From Bradyrhizobium sp. 170 (GTDB lineage: Bacteria > Pseudomonadota > Alphaproteobacteria > Rhizobiales > Xanthobacteraceae), in contig NZ_CP064703.1 in assembly GCF_023101085.1 (NCBI RefSeq), positions 6,572,001-6,636,000 on the forward strand: DNA of 64,000 nt, in the 5' to 3' direction. Each line of letters begins with the position of its first letter. The first letter of the stretch is position 1. Shown one piece after another: positions 9,133 through 17,217 of this stretch. The position numbers and the translations under genes are program-made. The notes under the pieces are model-generated. The model saw only the letters and a program-made list of their open reading frames with translations, searched no databases and was not told the DNA's origin.

Positions 9133-9921
9133 ATGCGCGCCCTCTACACAGCAGCGACCGGCATGGCGGCACAGGAACTCAACGTTCAGGTGATCTCCAA
9201 CAACATCGCCAACATGCGCACCACCGGCTACAAGAAGCAGCGGGCGGCGTTTCAGGACCTGATCTACGATCACGTGCGCCGCGTCGGCGCGCAGGCCTCC
9301 GACCAGGGCACCATCCTGCCCGTCGGCGTCGACATCGGCGGCGGCGTCAAGACCGTCGGCACACCGCGCCTGATGAGCCAGGGCACGCTGTCGCCGACCG
9401 GCAACGACCTCGACGTCGCGATCCGCGGCGAAGGCTTCTTCAAGATCCAGGTGCCCGACGGCACCTATGCCTATACCCGCGACGGCTCGTTCATGATGGA
9501 CGCGCAGGGCCGCGTCGTCACCGCGCAGGGCAATCCGGTGCAGCCGACGATCACGATCCCGCAAAACTCCTCGCAGATCACCATCAACGCGCAGGGCCAG
9601 GTCACCGTGGTTGTGCCCGGCTCGACCACGCCGACCCAGGTCGGCCAGATCGGCCTGACGCGCTTCATCAACAAGGCCGGCCTCAACCCGATCGGCGACA
9701 ATCTGTTCACGGATACGCCGGCCTCCGGCACGCCGCAGGACGGCGTCGCCAACACCGACGGTTTTGGCGACATGCAGCAGGGCAATCTCGAACAGGCCAA
9801 TGTCGAAGTGGTGACCGAAATCTCCGACCTGATCGCCGCCCAGCGCGCCTATGAGATGAACGCCAAGATCGTCAGCGCGGCCGACCAGATGCTGCAATCC
9901 ACCTCCAACATGTTCCGCTAA
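9133..9921 (+). CDS. flgG: Flagellar distal rod protein FlgG
   Basis: The 262-aa product matches the usual FlgG length. It starts MRALYTAATGMAAQELNVQ and carries the rod motif ISNNIANMRTTGYKKQRAAFQDL. It has the GDGTYAYTRDGSF-type core and ends with VTEISDLIAAQRAYEMNAKIVSAADQML. It builds the distal rod that crosses the periplasm. AGGAATAG precedes the ATG. Confidence 0.97.
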   Translation: MRALYTAATGMAAQELNVQVISNNIANMRTTGYKKQRAAFQDLIYDHVRRVGAQASDQGTILPVGVDIGGGVKTVGTPRLMSQGTLSPTGNDLDVAIRGEGFFKIQVPDGTYAYTRDGSFMMDAQGRVVTAQGNPVQPTITIPQNSSQITINAQGQVTVVVPGSTTPTQVGQIGLTRFINKAGLNPIGDNLFTDTPASGTPQDGVANTDGFGDMQQGNLEQANVEVVTEISDLIAAQRAYEMNAKIVSAADQMLQSTSNMFR

Positions 9922-9931
9922 AGGACTGGTC

Positions 9932-11014
9932 ATGATCGCCCGCGCCCTCCTCCTGGCCACAGCCCTGATCGCCGCATCGAGCGCGGCAGCGGTCGCGCAG
10001 ACCCGGGAAACCTTCGCGAACCGCACCGTGATCGCCGCGCCCGTGCTGCGCGCCAACGTGCAGGTGTCGGGCGATCTGGTGCGGATCGGCGACGTCATCG
10101 ACAATGCCGGCAGCGCCGCGCAGATCGCGATCTACCGCGCGCCGGATCTGGGCACCACGGGCTCGCTGCCGGTCGCGCAGGTGCTCAACACCCTTCGCGC
10201 CCATCAAGTGATCGGCGTCGACACCCGCGACCTGAAGGAAATCTCGGTGACGCGTCTGGCCCGCTCGCTCGAGGGCAAGGACATCGAGCTGCAGATCGCC
10301 CGCGCGCTGGAGCGCCGCAACGGCCTCGGCGACGCCGCCAACCTGTCGCTGACCTTCGACCGCGACCCCAGCGACGTCAGGCTGGACGCCGGCTTCACCG
10401 GCGCCATGCAGGCAGCCATCGTGCGCTACGACAACCGCAACGGCCGCTTCGACGTCACCTTTGAAATCGGCAACGAGAACGGCGCCGCCGCGGCCAAGCT
10501 GCGTTTCACCGGCACGGCGATCGAGACCGTCGAAGCCACGGTGCTGGCACGCAATGTCGAGCGCAATGAGATCTTGAAATCATCCGACGTGGTGGTCGAG
10601 CGCCGCCCGAAAGCGGAAGTCGGCGCTGATCCCGCCGCGCGCGACCGCACGGTGGGCATGCAGGCCCGCCGCCAGCTCCGCGCCGGCCACGCGATCCGCA
10701 CCGCCGATCTCGTCAAACCCGATCTGGTACAGCGCGACCAGAACGTCGTGTTGGTCTACGAGGCGCCCGGAATCTACCTCACCATGCGCGGCAAGGCGCT
10801 GGACAACGGCACCGAAGGCGACGTCGTCAATGTCATGAACGTACAGTCGAAGCGCACGCTGTCCGGCACCGTGATCGGCCGCGGCCAAGTCTCGATTAGT
10901 CCCGTCTCGATCACGCCGGCGGCGTCCCGCCTGCCGCAGACCAGCGATGTGACACAACCCGCGCCCGTTGCCGTAGCTATCGTCAGTTCGCCAGTCGCTC
11001 CAAAAGCCGAGTAA
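9932..11014 (+). CDS. flgA: Flagellar P-ring assembly chaperone FlgA
   Basis: The 360-aa product has a cleavable signal peptide (residues about 1-22, ending AVAQT), so it is periplasmic. The C-terminal half contains an SAF/ChapFlgA domain (VEATVLARNVERNEILKSSDVVVERRP, then VGMQARRQLRAGHAIRTADL). It is longer than enteric FlgA (about 220 aa), as is usual for alphaproteobacteria, with extra sequence before the SAF domain. It assists assembly of FlgI, encoded at 23.7 kb. It follows flgG by 10 bases and precedes flgH by 5. Confidence 0.93.
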   Translation: MIARALLLATALIAASSAAAVAQTRETFANRTVIAAPVLRANVQVSGDLVRIGDVIDNAGSAAQIAIYRAPDLGTTGSLPVAQVLNTLRAHQVIGVDTRDLKEISVTRLARSLEGKDIELQIARALERRNGLGDAANLSLTFDRDPSDVRLDAGFTGAMQAAIVRYDNRNGRFDVTFEIGNENGAAAAKLRFTGTAIETVEATVLARNVERNEILKSSDVVVERRPKAEVGADPAARDRTVGMQARRQLRAGHAIRTADLVKPDLVQRDQNVVLVYEAPGIYLTMRGKALDNGTEGDVVNVMNVQSKRTLSGTVIGRGQVSISPVSITPAASRLPQTSDVTQPAPVAVAIVSSPVAPKAE

Positions 11015-11019
11015 TGTAA

Positions 11020-11772
11020 ATGTCAGTCATCCGTCTCAACCGCATCATTCTCACTGGCGCCATGCTGTCGCTGGCCGCCTTGGCCAGCGGTTGCTCCTCG
11101 ATCGACCGTCTCTCCCAGATCGGCGAAAAGCCGAAGCTGACGGAGATCGAAAACCCGACCACACAGCCCGGCTACAAGCCGGTGCAGATGCCGATGCCAA
11201 AGCCGGAGCAGGCCTCCTACAATGCAAACTCGCTGTGGCGGAACGGTTCACGCGCCTTCTTCAAGGATCAGCGCGCCGCACGCATCGGCGATATCCTGAC
11301 GGTCACCGTCAATATCACCGACAAGGCCAACATCGCCAACGAGACCCAGCGCAGTCGCACGAGCAAGGAAGATTCGGGAATCACCGATTTCATTGGTGCC
11401 CAGACGATCACGCAACCGACCAAGATCCTGCCCGGCCGCATCCTGACCACGGACTCCACCTCTTCCAGCGACGGCAAGGGTTCGGTCAACCGCCAGGAAG
11501 CGCTGCAGACCAACGTCGCGGCCGTGGTGACGCAGGTGCTGCCGAACGGCAATCTCGTGGTCGAGGGCAAGCAGGAAATCCGGGTCAATTTCGAGATCCG
11601 CGAATTGATCGTCGCCGGCATCGTCCGCCCCGAAGACATCCAGAGCGACAACACGATCGAATCAAGCAAGATTGCGCAGGCCCGCATCGCCTATGGCGGC
11701 CGCGGCCAGATCACCGACGTGCAGCAACCCCGTTACGGCCAACAGGTGATGGACGTGCTGCTGCCGTTCTAA
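11020..11772 (+). CDS. flgH: Flagellar L-ring lipoprotein FlgH
   Basis: The 250-aa product has a lipoprotein signal with lipobox LASGC (lipidated Cys near residue 25). It carries typical FlgH blocks: SLWRNGSRAFFKDQRAARIGDILTV, NRQEALQTNVAAVVTQVLPNGNL and a C-terminal YGGRGQITDVQQPRYGQQVMDVLLPF. It forms the outer-membrane L ring. It is last in its operon and is followed by a strong hairpin. Its last codons and that hairpin are duplicated about 4.2 kb downstream. Confidence 0.96.
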   Translation: MSVIRLNRIILTGAMLSLAALASGCSSIDRLSQIGEKPKLTEIENPTTQPGYKPVQMPMPKPEQASYNANSLWRNGSRAFFKDQRAARIGDILTVTVNITDKANIANETQRSRTSKEDSGITDFIGAQTITQPTKILPGRILTTDSTSSSDGKGSVNRQEALQTNVAAVVTQVLPNGNLVVEGKQEIRVNFEIRELIVAGIVRPEDIQSDNTIESSKIAQARIAYGGRGQITDVQQPRYGQQVMDVLLPF

Positions 11773-11871
11773 GTCTTATTCAGAGCTCCCACACTCCATT
11801 GCGAACCTAGGCGCGATGAAGTGTATCAACGCGGCCTCCGTCAGCTCCCCTGACGGAGGCCGTGGTCGTTT
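11743..11871 (+). repeat. flgH tail-and-terminator repeat, copy A
   Basis: This segment covers the last codons of flgH (from CAGGTGATGGACGT), the 3' untranslated stretch with GAGCTCCCACACTCCAT, and the hairpin. It aligns along its whole length with 15909-16031 in the same orientation, with scattered substitutions and a small deletion in copy B that removes several terminal flgH codons. Confidence 0.85.
11832..11862 (+). terminator. flgH operon terminator hairpin
   Basis: A 12-bp stem (CGGCCTCCGTCA with TGACGGAGGCCG) closes a 7-base loop 60 bases after the flgH stop. The following bases are only moderately T-rich, but position and stem strength fit transcription termination. Confidence 0.75.
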
Positions 11872-11997
11872 ACGCTGGGATCATCGTCTTGAGCTTGCGG
11901 CGGCACGGGCGCGTGTTGTTCCTTACGGCCGCTAACGCATTGGAACCGAAGCTTCCGCCCTGCGTTCCTGACAGCACCGAACGACAGGGAGCCGACC

Positions 11998-12453
11998 ATG
12001 AGCCGCGGAATGCCATCGATGACTGCCCTTCTCGGGCTACTCGCCATTGCCGGATATCAGAACCGCGACAAACTGGCAGAACTTCTCAAGGGCGCTGGCG
12101 GCGGCCAGCCGAATGCAGGCGCCGGCGAGCAGCCCCCGGGCGGCTTGCTGGGCAACCTGAGCGGGATGTTGGGCGGCGCCGGGGTTGGCGGCCTCCTCAG
12201 CGGCGGGATCGGCGAACTGCTCGACAGGTTCCAGCAAAACGGCCAGGGCGACAAGGCTGATTCCTGGATCAATCAGGGGCCCAACAAGGATGTCTCGCCG
12301 CCGGAATTGAAGCAGGCGATCGGCTCCGACGTTCTGGCACAACTCGAACAGCAGACCGGACTGTCGCAGGAGGAAATCCTGACGAGATTGTCGCGCGAGC
12401 TTCCGGCAGCCGTCGACAAATACACGCCGGACGGCCGTTTGCCCACAGCATGA
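11998..12453 (+). CDS. YidB-like (DUF937) protein
   Basis: The 151-aa product starts after GGGAGCCGACC. A short helical N-terminus is followed by a Gly-rich low-complexity segment (about 30-75) and then the YidB-type C-terminal domain. That domain carries GDKADSWINQGPNKDVSPPELKQAIG and LAQLEQQTGLSQEEILTRLSRELPAAVDKYTPDGRLP. The family is bacterial and of poorly known function, with no enzymatic motif. It lies just after the flgH terminator and before a small stress-type membrane gene. Confidence 0.8.
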   Translation: MSRGMPSMTALLGLLAIAGYQNRDKLAELLKGAGGGQPNAGAGEQPPGGLLGNLSGMLGGAGVGGLLSGGIGELLDRFQQNGQGDKADSWINQGPNKDVSPPELKQAIGSDVLAQLEQQTGLSQEEILTRLSRELPAAVDKYTPDGRLPTA

Positions 12454-12497
12454 ATCGATGGACGTGACGTCGGAGCAATCAGGAACGGAGCATCGAG

Positions 12498-12761
12498 ATG
12501 GGTATACTTTGGACGGTCATCATTGGTTTCATTGCCGGCGTGGTTGCCAAGTTCATTATGCCTGGAGACAACGAGCCCTCAGGCTTCATTCTCACCACCA
12601 TACTGGGCATCGTCGGCGCCTTCGTGGCGACTTATCTCGGCCAGGCGCTCGGATGGTACAGGCCCGGAGAAGGCGCGGGCCTGATCGGTGCGGTAGTCGG
12701 CGCCATCATTGTACTCTTTGTCTACGGTCTCTTCGCCGGCCGGCAACGGCGATCGATCTAA
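12498..12761 (+). CDS. GlsB/YeaQ/YmgE-type small membrane protein
   Basis: The 87-aa product has three hydrophobic helices (residues about 2-18, 29-50, 60-80). It carries the family signatures IGFIAGVVAKFIMPG and LTTILGIVGAFVATYLG and the turn around WYRPGEGAGLIGAVVGA. These transglycosylase-associated proteins are usually induced by general stress. GAACGGAGCATCGAG precedes the ATG. It follows the YidB-like gene by 44 bases. Confidence 0.9.
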   Translation: MGILWTVIIGFIAGVVAKFIMPGDNEPSGFILTTILGIVGAFVATYLGQALGWYRPGEGAGLIGAVVGAIIVLFVYGLFAGRQRRSI

Positions 12762-12834
12762 AGCTGGGCCTGATGGTTAGCGTCGGGCCTGAATCGGCCG
12801 CGACGCAGGCTGCCGAACGGTACCTCGTTGCGGT

Positions 12835-14358
12835 TCAAAAATCCGGCGCTTCCTCGGCCACCCTGGTCTGGTGGCGCCAATGCTGCCATATGGCCAGCCC
12901 GACCGAGGTCGCCGCCGCCAGCAGCAGCAAGCCGGAAATCGGCCGCGTCAGGAAGAGCCAGGGATTCGCGTCGGTCATGATCGCGCGCACAAGGTTGATC
13001 TCGATCTGGTCGCCGAGAATCAAGCCGAGGATCAGGGGCGCGAGCGGAAAGCCGAGCTTGACCAGCACGTAGCCGACGACGCCGAACAGCAGCAGCACGT
13101 AGACGCTCTGCATCGTGTTGTTGAGCGCGTAGGCCCCGACGACGCAGAGCACGAGCACGACCGGCGCCAGCACCGCCATCCGTACCGAGGTCACGCGCAG
13201 CATCAGCGGCATCAGCGCGAGGCAGATCAGCAGCATGCAGGGGTGCGCAAGGATGTAGGCCGCATAGATGCCGTAGGCGATATCAGGGTTTTGCGAGATG
13301 AACAGCGGTCCCGACTGAATGCCGTGGATCGTCATCGCGCCAAGCATCACGGCGGTGACAGCGTCGCCGGGAATGCCGAATGCCATGATGGTCATCAGCG
13401 AGCCGCTGACATTGGCGTTGTTCGAGGCTTCCGAAGCGATGATGCCCTCGGGGTGGCCCTTGCCGAAACGCTCCGGCGTTTTCGAGAATTTCTTGGCCTG
13501 GTCATAGGCCATGACGCTCGATGCGCTGCCGCCGATGGCAGGCAGAATTCCGATGATCAGCCCGACGATCGTTGCCCACGCGAGCAGGAACGGCTGCTTG
13601 AAGATTTCCAGGTTCACCTTGAGGTGCGAGAAGCGCTCGAGCCTGACCCCGGCCAGCGATTGCACGGCCTGGCCGCGTGGCGTGTTCAGCTTCTCCAGAT
13701 CGGTCATGATCTGCGCGAAAGCGAAAATGCCGATCAGTACGGGGAGGAACGGAAAGCCGCCGCCGATGAACGCCGAGCCGAAAGTGAAGCGCGGCACGCT
13801 GCCGATCGGATCGTGGCCGACCACCGTGATCAACAACCCGATGGCGGTCGAGATCAGTCCCTTCAGCAGCGAGGATTCGGTGAGACCCGCGACCATCGCC
13901 ATGGCAAGCACGAACAGGGAGAAGTATTCCCATGGCCCGAATTCCAGCGCGATCGCCGCAAGCGGCCCGGTGAGGAACACCAGAAACAAAGCGCCGAGCA
14001 GGCCGCCCCAGACCGAAGCCCAGACGCCGAGCCAGATGGCGCGGCCCGGCTCGCCGTTGCGCGCCATCGGAAAGCCGTCGAACGTGGTAGCGATCGAAGC
14101 AGGCGAGCCCGGGATACCCAGCAGACAGCAGGCGATGAGGCCGCCGGTCGATCCGCCGACATAGACGCCCGTCATCGCCGCAAGGCCCGCCAGCGGATCG
14201 AGCCCGTAGGTGAACGGCAGCACGACGATGACCGTCATGGTGATGGTGACGCCCGGCAGGGAGCCGCCGATCACGCCAATGAATGTGCCGGCAAACAGCG
14301 GCAGCAGATATTTCCATTGGGCGATGTTGACGAGGCCGTTCCAGAGTAAATCGAGCAT
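12835..14358 (-). CDS. tctA: Tripartite tricarboxylate transporter large subunit TctA
   Basis: The 507-aa product has about twelve TM helices and the TctA signatures FIGVIGGSLPGVTITMTVIVV (residues about 22-42) and GILPAIGGSASSVMAYDQAKK. The start at 14358 overlaps the tctB stop codon as TGATG, and the TTT large-subunit length fits it. A longer open frame to 14466 would run into tctB. It is the channel-forming subunit of a secondary carboxylate uptake system with TctB and TctC. Substrate not deducible. Confidence 0.95.
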   Translation of the reverse strand: MLDLLWNGLVNIAQWKYLLPLFAGTFIGVIGGSLPGVTITMTVIVVLPFTYGLDPLAGLAAMTGVYVGGSTGGLIACCLLGIPGSPASIATTFDGFPMARNGEPGRAIWLGVWASVWGGLLGALFLVFLTGPLAAIALEFGPWEYFSLFVLAMAMVAGLTESSLLKGLISTAIGLLITVVGHDPIGSVPRFTFGSAFIGGGFPFLPVLIGIFAFAQIMTDLEKLNTPRGQAVQSLAGVRLERFSHLKVNLEIFKQPFLLAWATIVGLIIGILPAIGGSASSVMAYDQAKKFSKTPERFGKGHPEGIIASEASNNANVSGSLMTIMAFGIPGDAVTAVMLGAMTIHGIQSGPLFISQNPDIAYGIYAAYILAHPCMLLICLALMPLMLRVTSVRMAVLAPVVLVLCVVGAYALNNTMQSVYVLLLFGVVGYVLVKLGFPLAPLILGLILGDQIEINLVRAIMTDANPWLFLTRPISGLLLLAAATSVGLAIWQHWRHQTRVAEEAPDF

Positions 14359-14837
14359 CAGAAACCCGTCCATGCGCCGCGCGGCAGCAGCACCAGCAGG
14401 TATCGTTCGAAGATGAAATAGCTCACCACGGCAGTACCGAGCGCGATTGCGGCGAGCACAACCCATTGCCGCGCCGTTCGTGGCCGGCCCAACGCGGCCT
14501 GCAGCGCGCCCACGAACAAGACCGTAGCGACGCGAAATCCCAAGAGCGGCAGCAGCACCACATAGGCGCCGACGATCGCGAATGCGATCACGACCAGGCG
14601 ATAATTTCGCGGCGGCGCGTCGCCCGCGCCGGCTACGGCGGTCGGGCGGCGCTTCATGAGGTCCTGCAGGACCAGCAGCGCGCTCGCGGCCGCCATGAAC
14701 GACAACACGATGGCCGGGTAAAAGCCCGGCCCGACCGGAACGATGGGAAGGGACGGAAGCTGGAAGGACTTGACCAGGAGGACCAGGCTGACCGCGAGCA
14801 GGATCAGCCCGGTAATTCCATCGCGTCCGATGCTCAT
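14358..14837 (-). CDS. tctB: Tripartite tricarboxylate transporter small subunit TctB
   Basis: The 159-aa product has four predicted TM helices (about residues 10-28, 40-58, 80-110, 120-150) and the DUF1468 pattern GPGFYPAIVLSFMAAASALLVLQDL. It overlaps tctC by 4 bases upstream and tctA by one base downstream, a tightly coupled operon. It is the small membrane subunit of the carrier. Confidence 0.9.
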   Translation of the reverse strand: MSIGRDGITGLILLAVSLVLLVKSFQLPSLPIVPVGPGFYPAIVLSFMAAASALLVLQDLMKRRPTAVAGAGDAPPRNYRLVVIAFAIVGAYVVLLPLLGFRVATVLFVGALQAALGRPRTARQWVVLAAIALGTAVVSYFIFERYLLVLLPRGAWTGF

Positions 14838-15796
14838 TTCTTGATCAGGCCGAGATCGGTCATGACGACCTTGTTCTCGTTGTCGATCCTGGCGAGGAAC
14901 TGCGCATAGTCATTGGCATTGAGGAACGCCACGCGGGTGCCCTGCACTTTCATCGCTTGAGCGAAGCTCGGCTCCTTGGTCGCCTTGGCGCAGCCCTCCT
15001 CGAGCTTGGCGCGCACCGGCGCGGGCGTCCCTTTGGGGACGAAGATGCCACGCGCCACTTCGTACACGATGTTCATGCCGAGATCCTTGAGCGTCGGCAC
15101 GTCGGGCGCTTCCGGATCGCGCTTCTCGCTGGCGATTGCGATGTAGCGCAGCAGGCCGGCTTCGACCTTGCCCTTCTGCGTCAGGTTGGAGTCGGTGAGG
15201 TTGATATGGCCGCCGAGCAGCGCGTTCATCCGCGGGGCCAGGCCGTCGTAGGACACGAATTTGAATTTCAGGCCGGCCGCCTTCTCGATCATGGCCGGGA
15301 AGATATGGCTGGTCGAGCCGAGCGTGGCGCCGACCGTGATCTCGCCCGGCCGCTTCTTGGCGTCGTCGGCGAGTTCCTGCCAGTTCTTCCAGGGCGTCTT
15401 GGCGCTTGCGGTCAGCACCGAGGGTGTCGCTGAGACCAGGCAGATCGGCTCGAAGTCGCTGTATTTGACGTCACTGATGCCCGCGTAGAACGTCAGGTGG
15501 ATATAGTCGTGCACGGCATAGACCGTATAACCGTCGGGCGCCGCCGCCTTGGCCTCGCGCGCGCCGGTCGTGCCGGATGCGCCGCCGACATTGGCGACGA
15601 CCACCGGCTGGCCGATATGCTTCTGGAATTCGACGGCGAACGGCCGGAAGATGTTGTCGGTATCGCCGCCCGCGGCCCATGGCACGATCATCTTGATGGG
15701 GCGGTCGGGATATTGCGCCATCGCCGGCCCCGATAAAGCAGCCAGCACCCCGGTCAGCGCGGCAGCGCCGGCCATCGTCACCAACGTCCTTGCCAT
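14834..15796 (-). CDS. tctC: TTT-family periplasmic substrate-binding protein TctC
   Basis: The 320-aa product has a signal peptide (ending GPAMAQ, about residue 28) and the TctC/Bug hallmark YPDRPIKMIVPWAAGGDTDN. It also has VVVANVGGASGTTGA and PDGYTVYAVH. Bug-type receptors bind small carboxylates or amides. It is the first gene of the tctCBA operon and delivers ligand to TctAB. The leader to 15850 holds no further gene. Confidence 0.93.
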   Translation of the reverse strand: MARTLVTMAGAAALTGVLAALSGPAMAQYPDRPIKMIVPWAAGGDTDNIFRPFAVEFQKHIGQPVVVANVGGASGTTGAREAKAAAPDGYTVYAVHDYIHLTFYAGISDVKYSDFEPICLVSATPSVLTASAKTPWKNWQELADDAKKRPGEITVGATLGSTSHIFPAMIEKAAGLKFKFVSYDGLAPRMNALLGGHINLTDSNLTQKGKVEAGLLRYIAIASEKRDPEAPDVPTLKDLGMNIVYEVARGIFVPKGTPAPVRAKLEEGCAKATKEPSFAQAMKVQGTRVAFLNANDYAQFLARIDNENKVVMTDLGLIKK

Positions 15797-15908
15797 CCGT
15801 CATCTCCCGGTGTCGTCTCGTGGGCCATTCAGGCTCTCTGTCGGGACAATAACAGCCAAGCCCCGCAGGGGAAAGCCCTGCGGCGGCTCGCATGCCCGCT
15901 GCTGCGAG

Positions 15909-16031
15909 CAGGTGATGGACGTACGTTCTGAGTCGTATCCCGAGCTCCCACACTCCATCACGAACTGGGCGCGACGAGGTATGTCAACGCGGCCTCCGTC
16001 AGCTCCCCTGGCGGAGGCCGCGGTAGTTTTT
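15909..16031 (+). repeat. flgH tail-and-terminator repeat, copy B
   Basis: This is a second, diverged copy of 11743-11871 in direct orientation, starting CAGGTGATGGACGT and continuing through GAGCTCCCACACTCCAT and GTCAACGCGGCCTCCGTCAG. It is not part of any gene here. The two copies bracket the yidB-like, glsB-like and tctCBA genes. Confidence 0.85.
15988..16031 (+). terminator. Hairpin plus T-tract (duplicated flgH terminator)
   Basis: A 13-bp stem (CGCGGCCTCCGTC with GGCGGAGGCCGCG, one G-U pair) is followed by GTAGTTTTT. The structure looks fully competent as a rightward terminator although no rightward gene now precedes it. This fits its origin as a copy of the flgH terminator. Confidence 0.75.
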
Positions 16032-16079
16032 GAAGGCTGTATCGCGAAATGCAACGAATGCGACTGGCGCCGTCCAGTT

Positions 16080-16346
16080 TCAGTTCGAACGACGACGCGC
16101 ACGGCTCTTGTCCAGGAGCTGGGCGTTGGCGCTGAAGTTGCGATTGTCCGTGCAATATGCCGTCCGGCCCGAAGCCGCGGCCCGGCACTGCGCGTTGGTC
16201 GTGAAGATACACTCGCCCGCCCCGCCGCCGAAGTCATCACCCTGAATGCAATAAGGGTAATCATTGGCAGAGGCCGCGCTAAGGCCGGTGAAGAAGACAA
16301 CTGCCGATGTCACGAGGGCAATAAGTACTATACGTATGTTACGCAT
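16080..16346 (-). CDS. DUF3551 small secreted protein
   Basis: The 88-aa product has a signal peptide (residues about 1-27, ending ASAND). Its mature part matches the DUF3551 pattern common in Bradyrhizobium: YPYCIQGDDFGGGAGECIFTTNAQCRAAASGRTAYC. Four cysteines could form two disulfides in the periplasm. Function unknown. It reads toward the duplicated terminator. Confidence 0.85.
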   Translation of the reverse strand: MRNIRIVLIALVTSAVVFFTGLSAASANDYPYCIQGDDFGGGAGECIFTTNAQCRAAASGRTAYCTDNRNFSANAQLLDKSRARRRSN

Positions 16347-16640
16347 GTTTCCCTCCTACGCTAACAGGGCTTTCGTAGGTCCAGGCTCGTTGTGGCCGCG
16401 TGAGGTATTTCACATCGCTGATGTCACTGTTAGGTGATCGAGCGATGTATCGGCCTCAAGCCGCGTCGCGGTTTCTTCGCGGGCAATTGCCGCTACAACG
16501 CGATCGGCAACCTTTTGCTTGTTCAACATAGGAACTTCGCTACTGGACCCCGGTCGTTGCGGCGATGCGTAGCTCTTCCCTCAGGAACGTTTCCTCAAGC
16601 CCTTCGTTTTTCGCCCTACAGTCCCAACTGGAGGAAAACC

Positions 16641-17000
16641 ATGTCTTTGGAAGCAAACGAAACCGGCAACCTGATCGGCAGCGACAAGGTCGAGGGAACT
16701 GCGGTCTATGGCGCCGACAGCAACAAGATCGGCTCGATTGAACGTGTCATGATCGACAAGAAGAGCGGCAGGGTGTCCTACGCCGTGCTCTCCTTCGGCG
16801 GCTTTCTCGGCATCGGCGACGACCATTATCCGCTGCCCTGGCAATCGCTGAAATACGATACCTCGCTCGGCGGCTACGTCACCGGCGTGACGGAAGCACA
16901 GCTCAAGGGCGCACCGCATTACCGCAACGACAACACCTGGAACTGGAGCGACCCGACCAGGACCCGCGCCGTCAACGACTATTACGGCGTCGCGATCTGA
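16641..17000 (+). CDS. PRC-barrel domain protein
   Basis: The ATG at 16641 follows GGAGGAAAACC, an excellent ribosome-binding site, and gives 119 aa. The PRC-barrel core is clear: VEGTAVYGADSNKIGSIERVMIDKKSGRVSYAVLSFGGFLGIGDDHYPLPW, written here as one continuous block from residues about 17-60. A C-terminal extension contains WNWSDPTRTRAVNDYYG. Small PRC-barrel proteins are common in rhizobia and often stress-linked. The longer open frame to 16434 is not supported by a start signal. Confidence 0.9.
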   Translation: MSLEANETGNLIGSDKVEGTAVYGADSNKIGSIERVMIDKKSGRVSYAVLSFGGFLGIGDDHYPLPWQSLKYDTSLGGYVTGVTEAQLKGAPHYRNDNTWNWSDPTRTRAVNDYYGVAI

Positions 17001-17029
17001 TCGCTGATCGCGGTCACACCTTGGCTTCC

Positions 17030-17058
17030 GAAGGGGCCGCCTCGATGGCGGGCCCTTC
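17030..17058 (+). terminator. Possible terminator hairpin after the PRC-barrel gene
   Basis: A 12-bp stem with one mismatch (GAAGGGGCCGCC with GGCGGGCCCTTC) closes a 5-base loop 30 bases after the stop codon. No T-tract follows, so it may act only as an mRNA-stabilising structure. Confidence 0.45.
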
Positions 17059-17136
17059 CGCGAACACAGGTGCGTTCACCTGTCGGCAGAGAACTATTCC
17101 TGCTGCTTTGCGTTGGGATCTGCGGGAGACAGAGCA

Positions 17137-17217
17137 ATGGGAAAATTCTTCTTGATCGTTATCGCTATCAGCGTCGCCGTTCTGCTGGCGATGAGCGCGT
17201 ATGTCATCAGCCTGTGA
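17137..17217 (+). CDS. 26-residue single-TM micropeptide
   Basis: An open frame of 26 codons from ATG 17137 is preceded by GGGAGACAGAGCA, a good ribosome-binding site. The product starts MGKFFLIVIAISVAVLL and is one hydrophobic helix with a single N-terminal Lys and a short polar tail. It has the look of a real small membrane protein. There is no homology evidence available to me. Confidence 0.4.
   Translation: MGKFFLIVIAISVAVLLAMSAYVISL

Noticed and set aside
12871..14349. 492-codon plus-strand frame opposite tctA
   Set aside because: The product is a hydrophilic His/Arg/Gln-rich string typical of antisense to a membrane-protein gene.
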